Of a stretch of DNA of 64,000 bases, positions 46,809-57,003 are shown piece by piece. This stretch comes from Thinopyrum elongatum (Eukaryota; Streptophyta; Magnoliopsida; Poales; Poaceae), in NCBI GenBank assembly GCA_011799875.1, contig CM022302.1, positions 520,423,229 to 520,487,228 of the forward strand. The letters are read 5' to 3'. A program made the translations under genes and the position numbers. Position 1 is the first letter of the stretch, and each line of letters starts with the position of its first letter. A model generated the notes under the pieces. That model did no database searches. It saw only the letters and a program-made list of their open reading frames with translations, and had not been told where the DNA came from.

Positions 46809-48388
46809 TGATACGTGTCCAACGTATCTATAATTTTTATTGTTCCATGCTGTTATATTATCATTCGTGGATGTTTTACAATCATTTTGTAGCAACTTTA
46901 TATCATTGTTTGGGACTAACCTATTGACATAGTGCCCAGTGCCAGTTGCTGTTTTTTGCTTGTTTTCTAATTAGCAGGAAATCAATACCAAATGGAGTCC
47001 AAACGCAGCGAACTTTTTAGTGATTTTTTCTGGACCAGAAGGCACAAGTTGGGCCAAGAAAGTACCTGAGGGGGGTTCCGAGGGGACCACAACCCACCAG
47101 GCGGCCCAGGTGGATTGTACCCACCTCGGCAACCTCCCGCACCACCTCTTTGCTCTATAAATAACCCAATATTCCAGAAACCCTAGGGGAGTCGACGAAA
47201 ATCAATTCCAGCCGCCGCAAGTTCCAGAAACCACAGATCCAATCTAAACACCATCATGGAGGGGTTCATCATCCTCATTGGTGCCTCTCCGATGATGCGT
47301 GAGTAGTTCATTATAGACCTACGGGTCCGTAGTTAGTGGCTAGATGGCTTCCTCTCTCTCTTTTGATTCTCAATATAATGGTCCCTTGGAGATCTATTTG
47401 ATGTAACTCTTTTTGCGGTGTGTTTGTTGGGGTCCAATGAACTTTGAGTTTATGATCAGATCTATGTTTTTATCCATGAAAGTTATTTGGGTCTTTTGAT
47501 CTCTTATATGCATGATTACTTATAGCCTCGTATTTCTTCTTCGAATCTTTGGTTTAGTTAGGCTAACTAGATCGATTTTTCTTGCCATGGGAAGAGGTGC
47601 TTTGTGATGGGTTCGATCTTACGGTGCTTGATCCCAGTGACAGAAGGGGAACCGACACGTATGTATCGTTGCTATTAAGGATAACAAGATGGGGTCTGTT
47701 TCTACATAAATAGATCTTGTCTACTTCATGTCATCATTCTTATTGCATTACTCTGTTTCTCCATGAACTTAATACACTAGATGCATGCTGGATAGCGGTC
47801 GATATGTGGAGTAATAGTAGTAGATGCAGGCAGGAGTCGGTCTACTAATCTTGGACGGGATGCCTATATAATGATCATTGCCTGGATATTGTCATAATTA
47901 TTTGAAGTTTTATCAATTGCCCAACAGTAATTTGTTTACCCACCGTATGCTATTTTTCTCGAGAGAAGCCACTAGTGAAATCTACTGCCCCCGGGTCTAT
48001 TTTCTCATCATATATTTTCAGATCTATTTTGCTATTTGCCTTTTTATTTATTTGCCACTTTTATTTTCAGATCTATATTTCTAAAAACCCAAAAATATTT
48101 TGCTTCACTTTATTTTATTCGCGATCTATTTATCCAATCTACTACAATTTATCTCCCGTCCATTTGCCAATTTCTGGCGCCGTTACCCGAAAGGGATTGA
48201 CAACCCCTTTAACACGTCGGGTTGCAAGTATTTCTTATTTGTGTGCAGGTGCTATTTACGTAGTGTTGCTTGGTTCTCCTACTGGTTCGATAACCTTGGT
48301 CTCATCACTGAGGGAAATACCTACCGTTGCTGTGCTGCATCATCCCTTCCTCTTTGGGGAAATACCGACGTAGTTCAAGCAAACATCA
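46809..48388 (+). repeat. 5' LTR (1580 bp) of the gag-only Gypsy element
   Basis: It starts TGATACGTGTCCAACG and ends CAAACATCA. It is collinear with the 3' LTR apart from substitutions, which are denser in the first ~300 bp, and a ~20-bp GC-rich segment present only in the 3' copy (near 52200). A TATA-like ctctataaataac (47153) lies in a GC-to-AT transition, a plausible promoter. Confidence 0.92.
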
Positions 48389-48399
48389 AAAGGAATTTC

Positions 48400-48417
48400 T
48401 GGCGCCGTTGCCGGGGA
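48400..48417 (+). other. Primer binding site, tRNA-Asp type
   Basis: TGGCGCCGTTGCCGGGGA lies 11 bases after the 5' LTR. It is the complement of the plant tRNA-Asp 3' end, the primer site usual in Athila/Tat-type Gypsy elements. Confidence 0.9.
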
Positions 48418-48611
48418 GACATCATCAACATCTACCAGGTTCCTAATCACAAATCTCATCTCCTTGCAATTTACATTATTTGCCATTTGCCTCTCGTTTT
48501 CCTCTCCCCCACTTCACAAAAATTTGCCGTTTTATTCGCCCTCTTTCTCGTTCACCATTTTCTCGTCAGATCTGTTTTTTGTGTGCAATTTTGTTCATCA
48601 CTTTTGCCGTT

Positions 48612-49430
48612 ATGGATAGTTCCTCCTCTATTGCATGTACCCTCGAGAACGAGGTTCTTAATTTCAAACAAAGGAGAGGGGAGAATTTAAAAGATGCTTG
48701 GTATAGGATTTGCAATGCTCATAATAGATCTATCCGTAAGCAATCTACCGTTGTTCTTCTTCGCTGTTTTTATGTGGGCATCACCACTTGGTATAGATTC
48801 GTCCTTGATACGATTACCGGTGGAAATTTCTTGATGTGGCCCTCTCTTGATGCTTTTAATGCTATGTGAAATTTAGTGGGGTCACCACGTCTTATGGTTA
48901 ATGAAACAACTTTAACTCTTGAGCATGTTATGGAAAGACTTGATGCTATTGAAAAGAAAATGCTTACCGAAGAACACATTGAGAACTTGGATAAAAAGAT
49001 ACATAATCCTGCTAGTAAAATTGGGTCAAAAGCGGGGGAAGTTCTTAAGTTGTTAAAAGACAAGGTGACCGCAATTCATGAAAGAATTGAAGAAAGCCCA
49101 TCTCGGATCGATAAATTGGAAGAAATCTTTAGTAATCTAAGCACGGCTTTTGCTTCCGCTAAAACTATTGAAGAAACTCCCGTACAAATTAGCAAAATTA
49201 CTCAAGTTACTAAGAACAAAGGTGCAACTTCTAGTAATAATAATAAAGGAGACCTTAAGAAGATTAGTATTCACCCCGATTTTATTGAAGTGCTAAGGGA
49301 CCCTACCGGCAAGAATGAATTTCTTAAACTGGTTCCTAGAAGTATTGTTGTTGAGAATTTATATGCCAAATCTTTGAAAAATTCTAAGTGTTTGATTGAA
49401 GAGTTGGAAACGAAAGATGACAATACTTAG
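48612..49430 (+). pseudogene. Gag-like ORF with one in-frame stop
   Basis: Reading starts at ATGGATAGTTCC (48612), meets TGA at 48867-48869 and continues in the same frame to a stop at 49428-49430. The first part has the retrotransposon gag core (FKQRRGENLKDAWYRICN). The second is a coiled-coil-rich stretch (MERLDAIEKKML, LLKDKVTAIHERIEE, RIDKLEEIF) with a Ser/Asn-rich linker and no CCHC zinc knuckle. This is shorter than gag of autonomous Athila relatives. The single stop means it is a dead copy unless stop readthrough occurs. Confidence 0.7.
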
Positions 49431-51891
49431 ATCTTTGCATTATGCCTACCTAAGGGCGTAAAACGATAGCGCTTGTTGTGAGGCAACCCAATGAATAAAA
49501 TTTATTTTTGTCTTTTTCTTTCTGTTCTTGGGTGTTTGCACAATTATGCTACTTTTATGATTGTGTTTTTTGTGTTTTAATTAGTGTTTGTGCCAAGTAA
49601 AGCCTTTAGGATAGCTTTGGTGATAGTTGATTTGATCTTGTTGGAAAACAGAAACTTTTGCGTTCAGTAAAACAATTTTGAAAATTCACAGAAGCGACTA
49701 AAAATTCTGAATGTTTTACGCAAGATTGATATACAAATTTCCTCTGTTGTCCTAGTTTTTCAGAATTTTTGGAGTTACATAAATATGAGAACAATTCGTA
49801 TCTTTGTAGACTGTTCTGTTTTTTACAGATTCTGTTTTCTTTGCATTGTGTGCTTATTTTGATGAATCTATGGTTTGTATCGGAGATTATAAGCCATGGT
49901 AAAGTTTGAATACTGTAGATATAATGCAAGAACAAAATTTGAATGGGTTTTCTACAGTACTTAAAGTAAAGATTGGTTTTCTTATACTAACGGATCTCAC
50001 GAAGGTTTTGTTGAGTTTTGTGTGATTGAAGTTTTCAAGTTTTGGGTGAGATCACGATGGATGAAGGAATAAGGAGTAAGAAGAGCCTAAGCTTGGGGAT
50101 GCCCCATGGCACCCCAAGCCATTATCCAAAGAGAAGCAAGCAACTAAGCTTGGGGATGCCCGAGTGGCATCCCCTCTTTCTTCTAACGACCATCGGTATT
50201 TTACTTGGGGCTATATTTTTATTCGTCACATATCATGAGTTTTGCTTGGAGCGTCTTGTATGATATGAGTCTTTGCTTTTTATTTTTAGTCATGAATCCT
50301 TGCTGGACACACCTATTTGAGAGAGCCAAAATTATGCTATGACTTGTTAGAATTGCTCTCTATGCTTCACTTAAATCTTTATGAGCTATGGAATTGCTCT
50401 AGTGCTTCACTTATATCTTTTTGAGCACGGTGTGCTTTAGTATTTTTGAAGAAATGCTCTCATGCTTCACTTAGATTTATTTGAGAGTTAGTAATCTTTT
50501 TTTCGAAATTCTCTCTTGCTTCACTTAAATTATTTTGAGAGAAGAAAATTTTATGCTCATGTTCTTCACTTAGATTTGTTTGAGCTATCAAAAGCAACAA
50601 ATGAAATTAGTCCCAAAGTGATAGATATTCAAAAGGGATATAATAAAAACTTTCATGAAGATCATTGGACAAAATAAACTTGATTCCTTGTAATAGTTTT
50701 GCGATATGTTGATATAATATGTGAGTCATGTTGATGAGTAATTATGATTTTGTAAGAATATTGGTGTTAAGGTTTGTGATTCCCTATGCAAGCACAAAAG
50801 TCAATAGTTATGCAATGAAATTACATCCTACTTGTGGTGCATTATTCGGTGTTAGTTATGCTTAATGCTCCCTTATGAGATTTTTGGTTTCTTGGTTGGA
50901 TGCTTCTCAATCTTTTGCTAGCCTTCATTTGCACTAAGTATGATCACTACTTGTGCATCCAAAATCCTTAAACCAGTTTTGCCATATGAGTCCATTATAC
51001 CTACCTATATGTGGTATTTCCGTGCCATTCTAAGCAAATTTGTATGTGCCATGTCTAATTTCAAAATAAATTTCTCTTTTGTGTGCTCGTACCGCTCATG
51101 AAACGGTAGGGGGTGGCTGATATATTTCCATGCTAGATGCGTTATTCTCAAGATGAGTGTTTATTCACTTGTCATTGCATGAGAGTACGGCAAAGGTATT
51201 AGGGATGCCCAGTCCCGAATTGAAAAATGAATTTACTTTATGTTGTCAAATAATAAATTCCTTGGAAAGTGTTGGTATGGAGGGCACCCGTGGATACGGC
51301 TAGCCATGGAAAGTGAAAGTATGGTGGAAAAAGGAATAAACTTTATTTTCTGTTTGTGAACCGCCTATGATATATCTAGCATGGAAAGTATTGGTAACTA
51401 CTCGATCGTTTTCGTTGACAGGAAAAGCATGCCACCCAAAATGTTTTATCTCTACTTTTTTTGCTTTGAGCTCTGGCACCTCTAAAAATCCCTACTTCCC
51501 TCTGCGAAGGGCCTTTCTTTTACTTTATGCAATTTTTATTTTGAGTGTGGATCTTCTCTTATAAAACACCAACTAAGGGGCACTATGATCGTACTTGAGC
51601 ATTGGTGTAGCTAATATGCGAGTGTGTTTCATGAATGGATCAATGATTGAGCATAATGGGCTAGGGATAACTTGCTTTAGTGTTGATATTTTGAAAGACC
51701 TGGTTGCTTGTTGATATGCTTGAGTATTGAAATCTTCATGTCAAAACTAGACTATTGCTTTGAATCATATAAAAGTCCAAATGTCCATGTCCATGCTACA
51801 AAGAAAAGAATATGTGATGAACATGTTAGGCAGCATTCCACATCAAAAATTCTGTTTTTATCATTTACCTACTCGAGGACGAGCAGGAATT
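49431..51891 (+). other. Non-coding internal region where pol would lie
   Basis: About 2.5 kb of AT-rich DNA without pol. It includes repeated 'cttggggatgcc' motifs (50087, 50149) like the polypurine tract, and a ~50-60-bp periodic stretch, (a/g)tgct(c/t)tcactta.at(c/t)t.t(t/a)tgagc, at 50350-50600. The 3' end (51468 on) is homologous to the fragment at 85-623. Confidence 0.7.
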
Positions 51892-51905
51892 AAGCTTGGG
51901 GATGC
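51892..51905 (+). other. Polypurine tract of the gag-only Gypsy element
   Basis: AAGCTTGGGGATGC sits immediately before the 3' LTR, equivalent to AAGCTTGGGGGAGT at 610-623. Confidence 0.8.
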
Positions 51906-53505
51906 TGATACGTCTCCAACGTATCTATAATTTTTGATTGTTCCATGCTGTTATATTATCATTCTTGGATGTTTTATAATCATTTTATAGCAATTTTATA
52001 TCATTTTTTTGACTAACCTATTGACATAGTGCCCAGTGCCAGTTGCTGTTTTTTGCTTGTTTTTTACTTCGCAGGAAATCAATACCAAACGGAGTCCAAA
52101 CGCAGCGAAACTTTTTGGTGATTTTTTCTGGACCAGAAGACACAAGTTGGGCCAATAAAGTATCTGAGGGGGGCTCTGAGGGGAGCACAACCCACCAGGG
52201 CGCGCCTGGGGCCCAGGCACGCCCAGGTGGGTTGTGCCCATCTCGGCCACCTCCCACACCACCTCTTTGCTCTATAAATACCCCAATATTCCAGAAACCC
52301 TAGGGGAGTCAACGAAAATCAATTCCAGCCGCCGCAAGTTCCAGAAACCACAGATCCAATCTAGACACCATCACGGAGGGCTTCATCATTCTCATTGGTG
52401 CCTCTCCGATGATGCGTGAGTAGTTCATTGTAGACCTATGGGTCCGTAGTTAGTAGCTAGATGGCTTCCTCTCTCTCTTTTGATTCTCAATACAATGGTC
52501 TCTTGGAGATCTATTTGACGTAACTCTTTTTGCGGTGTGTTTGTTGGGATCCGATGAACTTTGAGTTTATGATCAAATCTATGTTTTTATCCATGAAAGT
52601 TATTTGAGTCTTTTGATCTCTTATATGCATGATTACTTATAGCCTCGTATTTCTTCTTCGAATCTTTGGTTTAGTTAGGCCAACTAGATCGATTTTTCTT
52701 GCCATGGGAAGAGGTGCTTTGTGATGGGTTCGATCTTACGGTGCTTGATCCCAGTGACAGAAAGGGAACCGACATGTATGTATCGTTGCTGTTAAGGATA
52801 ACAAGATGGGGTCTATTTCTACATAAATAGATCTTGTCTACATCATGTCGTCGTTCTAATTGCATTACTCCGTTTCTCCATGAACTTAATACACTAGATG
52901 CATGCTGGATAGCGGTCGATGTGTGGAGTAATAGTAGTAGATCCAGGCAGGAGTCGGTCTACTAATCTTGGACGTGATGCCTATATAATGATCATTGCCT
53001 GGATATCGTCATAATTATTTGAAGTTCTATCAATTGCCCAATAGTAATTTGTTTACCCACCGTATGCTATTTTTCTCGAGAGAAGCCACTAGTGAAATCT
53101 ACGGCCCCCGGGTCTATTTTCTCATCATATATTTTCAGATCTATTTTGCTATTTGCCTTTTTATTTATTTGCATCTTTTATTTTCAGATCTATATTTCTA
53201 AAAATCCGAAAATATTTTGCTGCACTTTATTTTATTCGCGATCTATTTATCCAATCTACTACAATTTATCTCCCTTCCATTTGCAAATTTCTGGCGCCGT
53301 TACCCGAAAGGGATTGACAACCCCTTTAACATATCGGGTTGCAAGTATTTGTTCTTTGTGTGCATGTGCTTTTTATGTAGTATTGCTTGGTTCTCCTACT
53401 GGTTCGATAACCTTGGTCTCATCACTGAGGGAAATACCTACCGTTGCTGTGCTGCATCATCCCTTCCTCTTTGGGGAAATACCGACGTAGTTCAAGCAAA
53501 CATCA
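51906..53505 (+). repeat. 3' LTR (1600 bp) of the gag-only Gypsy element
   Basis: It starts TGATACGTCTCCAACG and ends CAAACATCA. The extra segment relative to the 5' LTR, gggcgcgcctggggcccagg and what follows (about 52197-52225), is locally palindromic. Confidence 0.92.
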
Positions 53506-53510
53506 GAGCG
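53506..53510. other. Target site duplication, right copy (GAGCG)
   Basis: This is the perfect partner of 46804-46808. Confidence 0.95.
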
Positions 53511-53930
53511 GTCTCCTTCTCCTTGCCATCCATAAGTTTTTGGATGAGAGCTGTTGCCTTGTCCAGCGCATCATTGCTCAGCTTCACCCAGCCGGTGATG
53601 TCCTTAGCGGGTGTGTGGCTGCTCATGTTAGATGCCTCCGCTGCCCGGTCGCCCACGGGGCGACTCCGCTTGTCAGAGCCCTCGCGTACCTGCTCGCCCC
53701 TGGGACGAGTGCGCTTGTTAGAGCTCTCGCCTGCCCCAGTGGCAGCCGCGAGGCGTCTATACCTCTCTTTTGCTTCCGCAGCCTTGGTCAATGCTCGTTG
53801 GTTATTTTTCCATCTAGAGCCCCCCCCCCCCACGGGCCATGGCAGACCCTAGCACAGAGAAGAAAAGCTTGTTCTTTTGGATGATGATGAGGATGAATGT
53901 GCAGTGATTCCCGAGCACACGGAGGTACCA

Positions 53931-53937
53931 ATTTATA
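53931..53937 (-). promoter_or_regulatory. TATA box of the interrupted coiled-coil gene
   Basis: TATAAAT on the minus strand ends about 97 bp before the ATG at 53840. The spacing is almost the same as in the CACTA-borne paralogue (98 bp). Confidence 0.6.
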
Positions 53938-54220
53938 GACGGCTCGACGATTCGTCTGCTCTAGCTGTGTATTTTAGTTCGGTGTGTATGCCAACGAGAG
54001 GACGGCAAACCATTTGACGTTTCCACGGAGACTTGGGAAATGGAAGTTGTGCATGCATGCTTTGATAAGTACTTGGGAGTTGTAAACTTGAAATAGTCAA
54101 CACACGTGGGGTAGTTGCTGCCACATCTAAGTACGTGGTGGGCAACCAAAAAACCATTTATAGATTCCTTCTCTCAATGTGTGTTAGATTCTAACTTTCG
54201 TAGCAGCAGTTTCGTAGAAC

Positions 54221-54450
54221 GGCAGTTAAACAAGCGTGTATGGAGTACAACTCCATTGTTACACAAGTTGCAGTGCCAGCGTGTTCCTTGCAGGCGGGAA
54301 TAATAGAACGACAGTTAAACAGATGTCTGTTGAGTAGCAATGGTTACATAAGTTGCACTAGCAGCGTGTATCTTGCAGGCGCGAATAACTACAATGTCAG
54401 TTAAACAGGCGTCCATGGAGTGCCAATGGTTACATACGAACCTAAGTTTC
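54221..54450. repeat. Tandem repeat, ~88-bp unit, 2.5 copies
   Basis: Units aligned on cagttaaaca start at 54223, 54312 and 54399. Each has a tgga/ttga-gt stretch, (a/t)ggttacata, a gcagcgtgt-like block and cttgcaggcg(g/c)gaata. It lies upstream of the interrupted gene's promoter (minus strand). Confidence 0.75.
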
Positions 54451-55388
54451 TCACTTTCTCCTTACAAGACGTGCTGGACTTCGTAGTTCCAGTCCAAGCA
54501 GTTTCTCACAGATGGCACTATCCACAGTGGAGGGCATTGGGAATATGTTTCACAACTGCTTAGTGACATACCCCATGAAGAAGTCCCATCGAAACTGAAA
54601 CGGCATAAATCAGGAAGAGGCCCGTCCCAGGTTTCTTTCCGGTGGTGCATTGCAAATACACAACCATGTTTCATGAACGGCAAACCCTCAACATCATGCA
54701 CTGAAGGTGGCATCATTCTGACTAGTGGGTAGCTGTCTCCGACGAAAAAAGAGTGTTCGCCAAGATTGTTTGCTGGCTCCCAGATAGCATCACGAAGGTC
54801 TATCGCTGTGACGTCCATCTGGTATAGCTCACAAAGTATGCCTAAAAAGAAATGTCACATACGTCAGGTCAGATTGAGGTTTCATGCTTTTCCCATGATT
54901 TTAAGGGTTCGATCCTGAAGTAATACCAGGGTGCACCGCAAGGGTGCGATCGGAGTGCTTTGTGGTTACACTTGCACCGGGACTGTTGACATGGACTAAT
55001 AATATATTACACCCCAAACGGTGAAGGTCAGTTACAAGGTTCCATGTAATAATGTGTCCAACTCCAATATCAGGCGGAGTGATTACGATAGGGGTGGCTT
55101 AGTCCTGCAAAACATTTGATACCAGATTCAAATGTGATGAGGAATGTTTGTACAAGAAGACTGAATTTGATTTGCTGTATTACATACCGTATGACGTATC
55201 CCATACTAAGCAACCTCCCTGGTTTGTTACTGCGATGACCCGGCCTGCATGGTACACGGCGTCTTCATACCTGTATGGGTACAAGCTCGCTACAGGAAAC
55301 ACGTACCAGCCATTCCCGTCTACCTGAGGCTGCGTTAAGGCTATCCTGATGTCAAACACCACGATGAGACAAAAGTCGGTGTACGCGC

Positions 55389-55394
<6 letters not shown>

Positions 55395-55425
<31 letters not shown>

Positions 55426-55430
55426 GGGGT
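55395..55430. repeat. Simple repeat (TG)n then (G)n
   Basis: A tgtgtgtgtgtgtg run is followed by an uninterrupted run of more than 20 G. On the minus strand it adds a Pro and His-Thr stretch to the pseudogene translation. A similar TG/G run occurs at 60975-61005. Confidence 0.9.
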
Positions 55431-55700
55431 TGGCGAGTGCTATCTTCCTCAAATTGGCTGTGGCGCCATGGTAACACATGTACCTATTTCGCAACTTAGC
55501 ACAGCCGAACCGGACGGTGGACATCTGGGCTACATCAACATTGACACCGGTATAGATGGTGTGAATCTTGACCTCGGTATCCTCCCTTATGTAAACAAGC
55601 CAATCGCCGTTTGCGCCAACCCAAAGCTATACATGACTGAACAAGTAAGTATATGCATGATTGGACAACTAGATTCAGAAACTATGTGTGTTAGAAGGTA

Positions 55701-55781
55701 CTACCTCTGTAAACTAATATAAGAGCGTTTAGATCACTAAAGTAGTGATCCAAATGCTCTTATATTAGTTTACGGAGGGAG
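55701..55781. mobile_element. Stowaway MITE, 81 bp hairpin (second copy)
   Basis: CTACCTCTGTAAACTAATATAA... pairs with ...TTATATTAGTTTACGGAGGGAG; the centre is gatcactaaagtagtgatc. TA flanks it at 55699-55700 and 55782-55783. It has the same length as, and a similar stem to, the copy at 3152-3232. Confidence 0.9.
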
Positions 55782-55841
55782 TACAAACTTATGCATGATT
55801 GAACAAGTAAGTATATTCAGAAACCTAGGCTTTGTTTACGA

Positions 55842-55995
55842 ACTATTGAACTGCATATTCAAAAAGTATATTCAGAAAGTACGTCTAGATAGCAGACTAT
55901 TGAACTGCATATTCAAAAAGTACATTGAGATAGCAGACTATTGAACTACATATTCAGAAAGTACATCCAGATAGCAGACTATTTAACTGCATATC
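55842..55995. repeat. Minisatellite, 54/41/41-bp units
   Basis: The segment actatt(g/t)aact(g/a)catattcaaaaagtac.t..agatagcag repeats with starts at 55842, 55896, 55937 and 55978. Confidence 0.85.
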
Positions 55996-56414
55996 ACACT
56001 GACCTCATCATCGGACAAAATCCTAGTGTCTTCCAATTCTTGTCCCGTGCCTTCCAAGGTAGGGCACTCTACAGGCGTAATGTTGCATCTTCGTCCATGC
56101 TCCCTTTGACTGGCCCACCAGAAAACATGTTCCTCAAAGACGCATGGAAGACCAACTATCATCAGCCTGTCACTGGCATGTTTACGCACACGTCCTGTAG
56201 AAGTTGGTGTAGGATCCGACAAGTCTTGTGGTGGTAAGGAAGTCCGTGTGATTTAAGATATGTCCCAGAGAATCGTCGTCGATGGTCTCCCAGCCACGCC
56301 GAGGACGACCACGCGGCGGCGGATCCATGGCAAGCAAGGGAAGCAGCAAAATGGATCGTAACCGAAGGGATACGACCCTGGGGAACTGGAAGTTTTGGAG
56401 GCGTTGCCCACCAT

Positions 56415-56850
56415 GGGTAGTATGGGTAGACGCTAGTTCGCTAGGCGTGTTAAGTTCTGGCTCTCATGGCATGGCCTCACGTACGGGATCAGGTGTGACA
56501 CCAGTAAACATGGCGTTCAACTTCAGTGGCCATATACTGTTGTTTTGTCTCTGAAACGTTCGGAAACCTCCAGAAGCACTAGTTTGAAGTTGTATTAGTT
56601 CATTACAATCTTGAATCTACTTTTCCTGATTGATAACCAGCGGCTGTATGTACTACAAATCTATTTAAGGAGCCACTCATCACATCCAATGTGTACGCGC
56701 CTAATAATCAAGCGGCCCATACCAACCGGACCATCCAATTGTTTTTAACTGGTGCGTCTCACCTGTCTTGCCTATTCGCCTAGCGCGACATGAATTCTTT
56801 TTGGTGGACCGCACCTTCCACATTATGAATGACACATGGGACCAATCCTG
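56415..56850 (+). repeat. Upstream duplicated segment, copy 1 (before the F-box gene)
   Basis: It is collinear with 59494-60510: gggtagtatgggta.acgctagttcg.taggc.tgtta, tctcatggc, gttgttttgtctct.aaa.gttcg.aaacctccag, gtattagttcattacaa, ttttcctgatt, ggcggctgtatgtact-like and ttgcctattcgcctagcg. Copy 1 lacks the ~550-bp piece that contains the 59716-60192 ORF in copy 2. Confidence 0.85.
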
Positions 56851-57003
56851 AAGTCCTACCCTTGGGAGCAGTCAGATTGAGGTAGGAGAATCGAACTTGC
56901 ATCTTGCCCTCGGTATGAGAATCGTAGTTCAGAATGTTGGAGCGTCCTCCTATGTCCTGAACAATCCCCCTTTTTCTCTAGGGTTCCTCACGGACACGGA
57001 TTC

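Larger units (their letters stand above)
46809..53505 (+). mobile_element. Complete Athila-like Gypsy retrotransposon, gag-only, non-autonomous
   Basis: The LTRs are 46809-48388 and 51906-53505, both TG...CA, with a perfect 5-bp duplication. The primer site matches tRNA-Asp and the polypurine tract is in place. The 3517-bp interior codes only for a gag-like protein that has one stop. No protease, reverse transcriptase, RNase H or integrase was seen in any frame, so it depends on an autonomous relative. LTR start and internal character resemble the Triticeae Sabrina/WHAM group; the assignment is by impression. Confidence 0.92.
46409..53840 (-). pseudogene. Coiled-coil protein gene split by a Gypsy retrotransposon
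   Basis: The 5' part is at 53840-53506 and the 3' part at 46803-46409, on the minus strand; the element 46809-53505 with its GAGCG duplication sits between. The frame is continuous across the junction: 328 nt from 53833 to 53506 plus 395 nt from 46803 to 46409 make 241 codons including the stop. The N-terminal part is basic (RWKNNQRALTKAAEAKERYRR, then SNKRTRPRGEQ and DKRSRPVGDR, a possible nuclear signal). The rest is a coiled coil in which IVKLMDEKEKLCIKRVLL and IVELMDEKEKISIERNLL are 42 residues apart. A run of 12 Cs (53820-53831) puts the nearest ATG (53840) out of frame by one, either a slippage mutation or a sequence error. It is a paralogue of the CACTA-borne gene at 39855. Confidence 0.7.
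54462..56330 (-). pseudogene. F-box/DUF295-like gene, degraded
   Basis: Minus strand. The 5' end at 56330 reads MDPPPRGRPRRGWETIDDD.LGHIL, an F-box-like start, then stops after TNFYRTCA. A further piece at 56222-55983 is open in another frame. At 55630-55180 the frame has WLVYIREDTEVKI, FDIRIALTQP, GWYVFPVASLYPYRYEDAVYH and AGRVIAVTNQGGCLVWD, and a last piece at 54818-54462 has NNLGEHSFFVGDSYPL. The YEDAVYH.GR..AVT..G...VWD and LG.H..F.G.SYPL signatures are those of the DUF295 (KIB1-4 beta-propeller) family, F-box-associated proteins in plants. A G-run (55407-55429), a Stowaway MITE and a minisatellite lie inside, and several stops and shifts break the frame. Confidence 0.6.

Noticed and set aside
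47975..48690. ORFs up to 196 codons across the end of the 5' LTR (also 53092-53884)
   Set aside because: They are frames running through LTR sequence and present in both LTRs; the true gag frame starts at 48612.
53217..53884. Plus-strand ORFs of 211 and 146 codons
   Set aside because: They are fusions of LTR sequence with the antisense of the interrupted coiled-coil gene.
54900..54930. tRNA-like gggttcgatcctg
   Set aside because: No acceptor stem, D-arm or anticodon arm is present in the flanking sequence.
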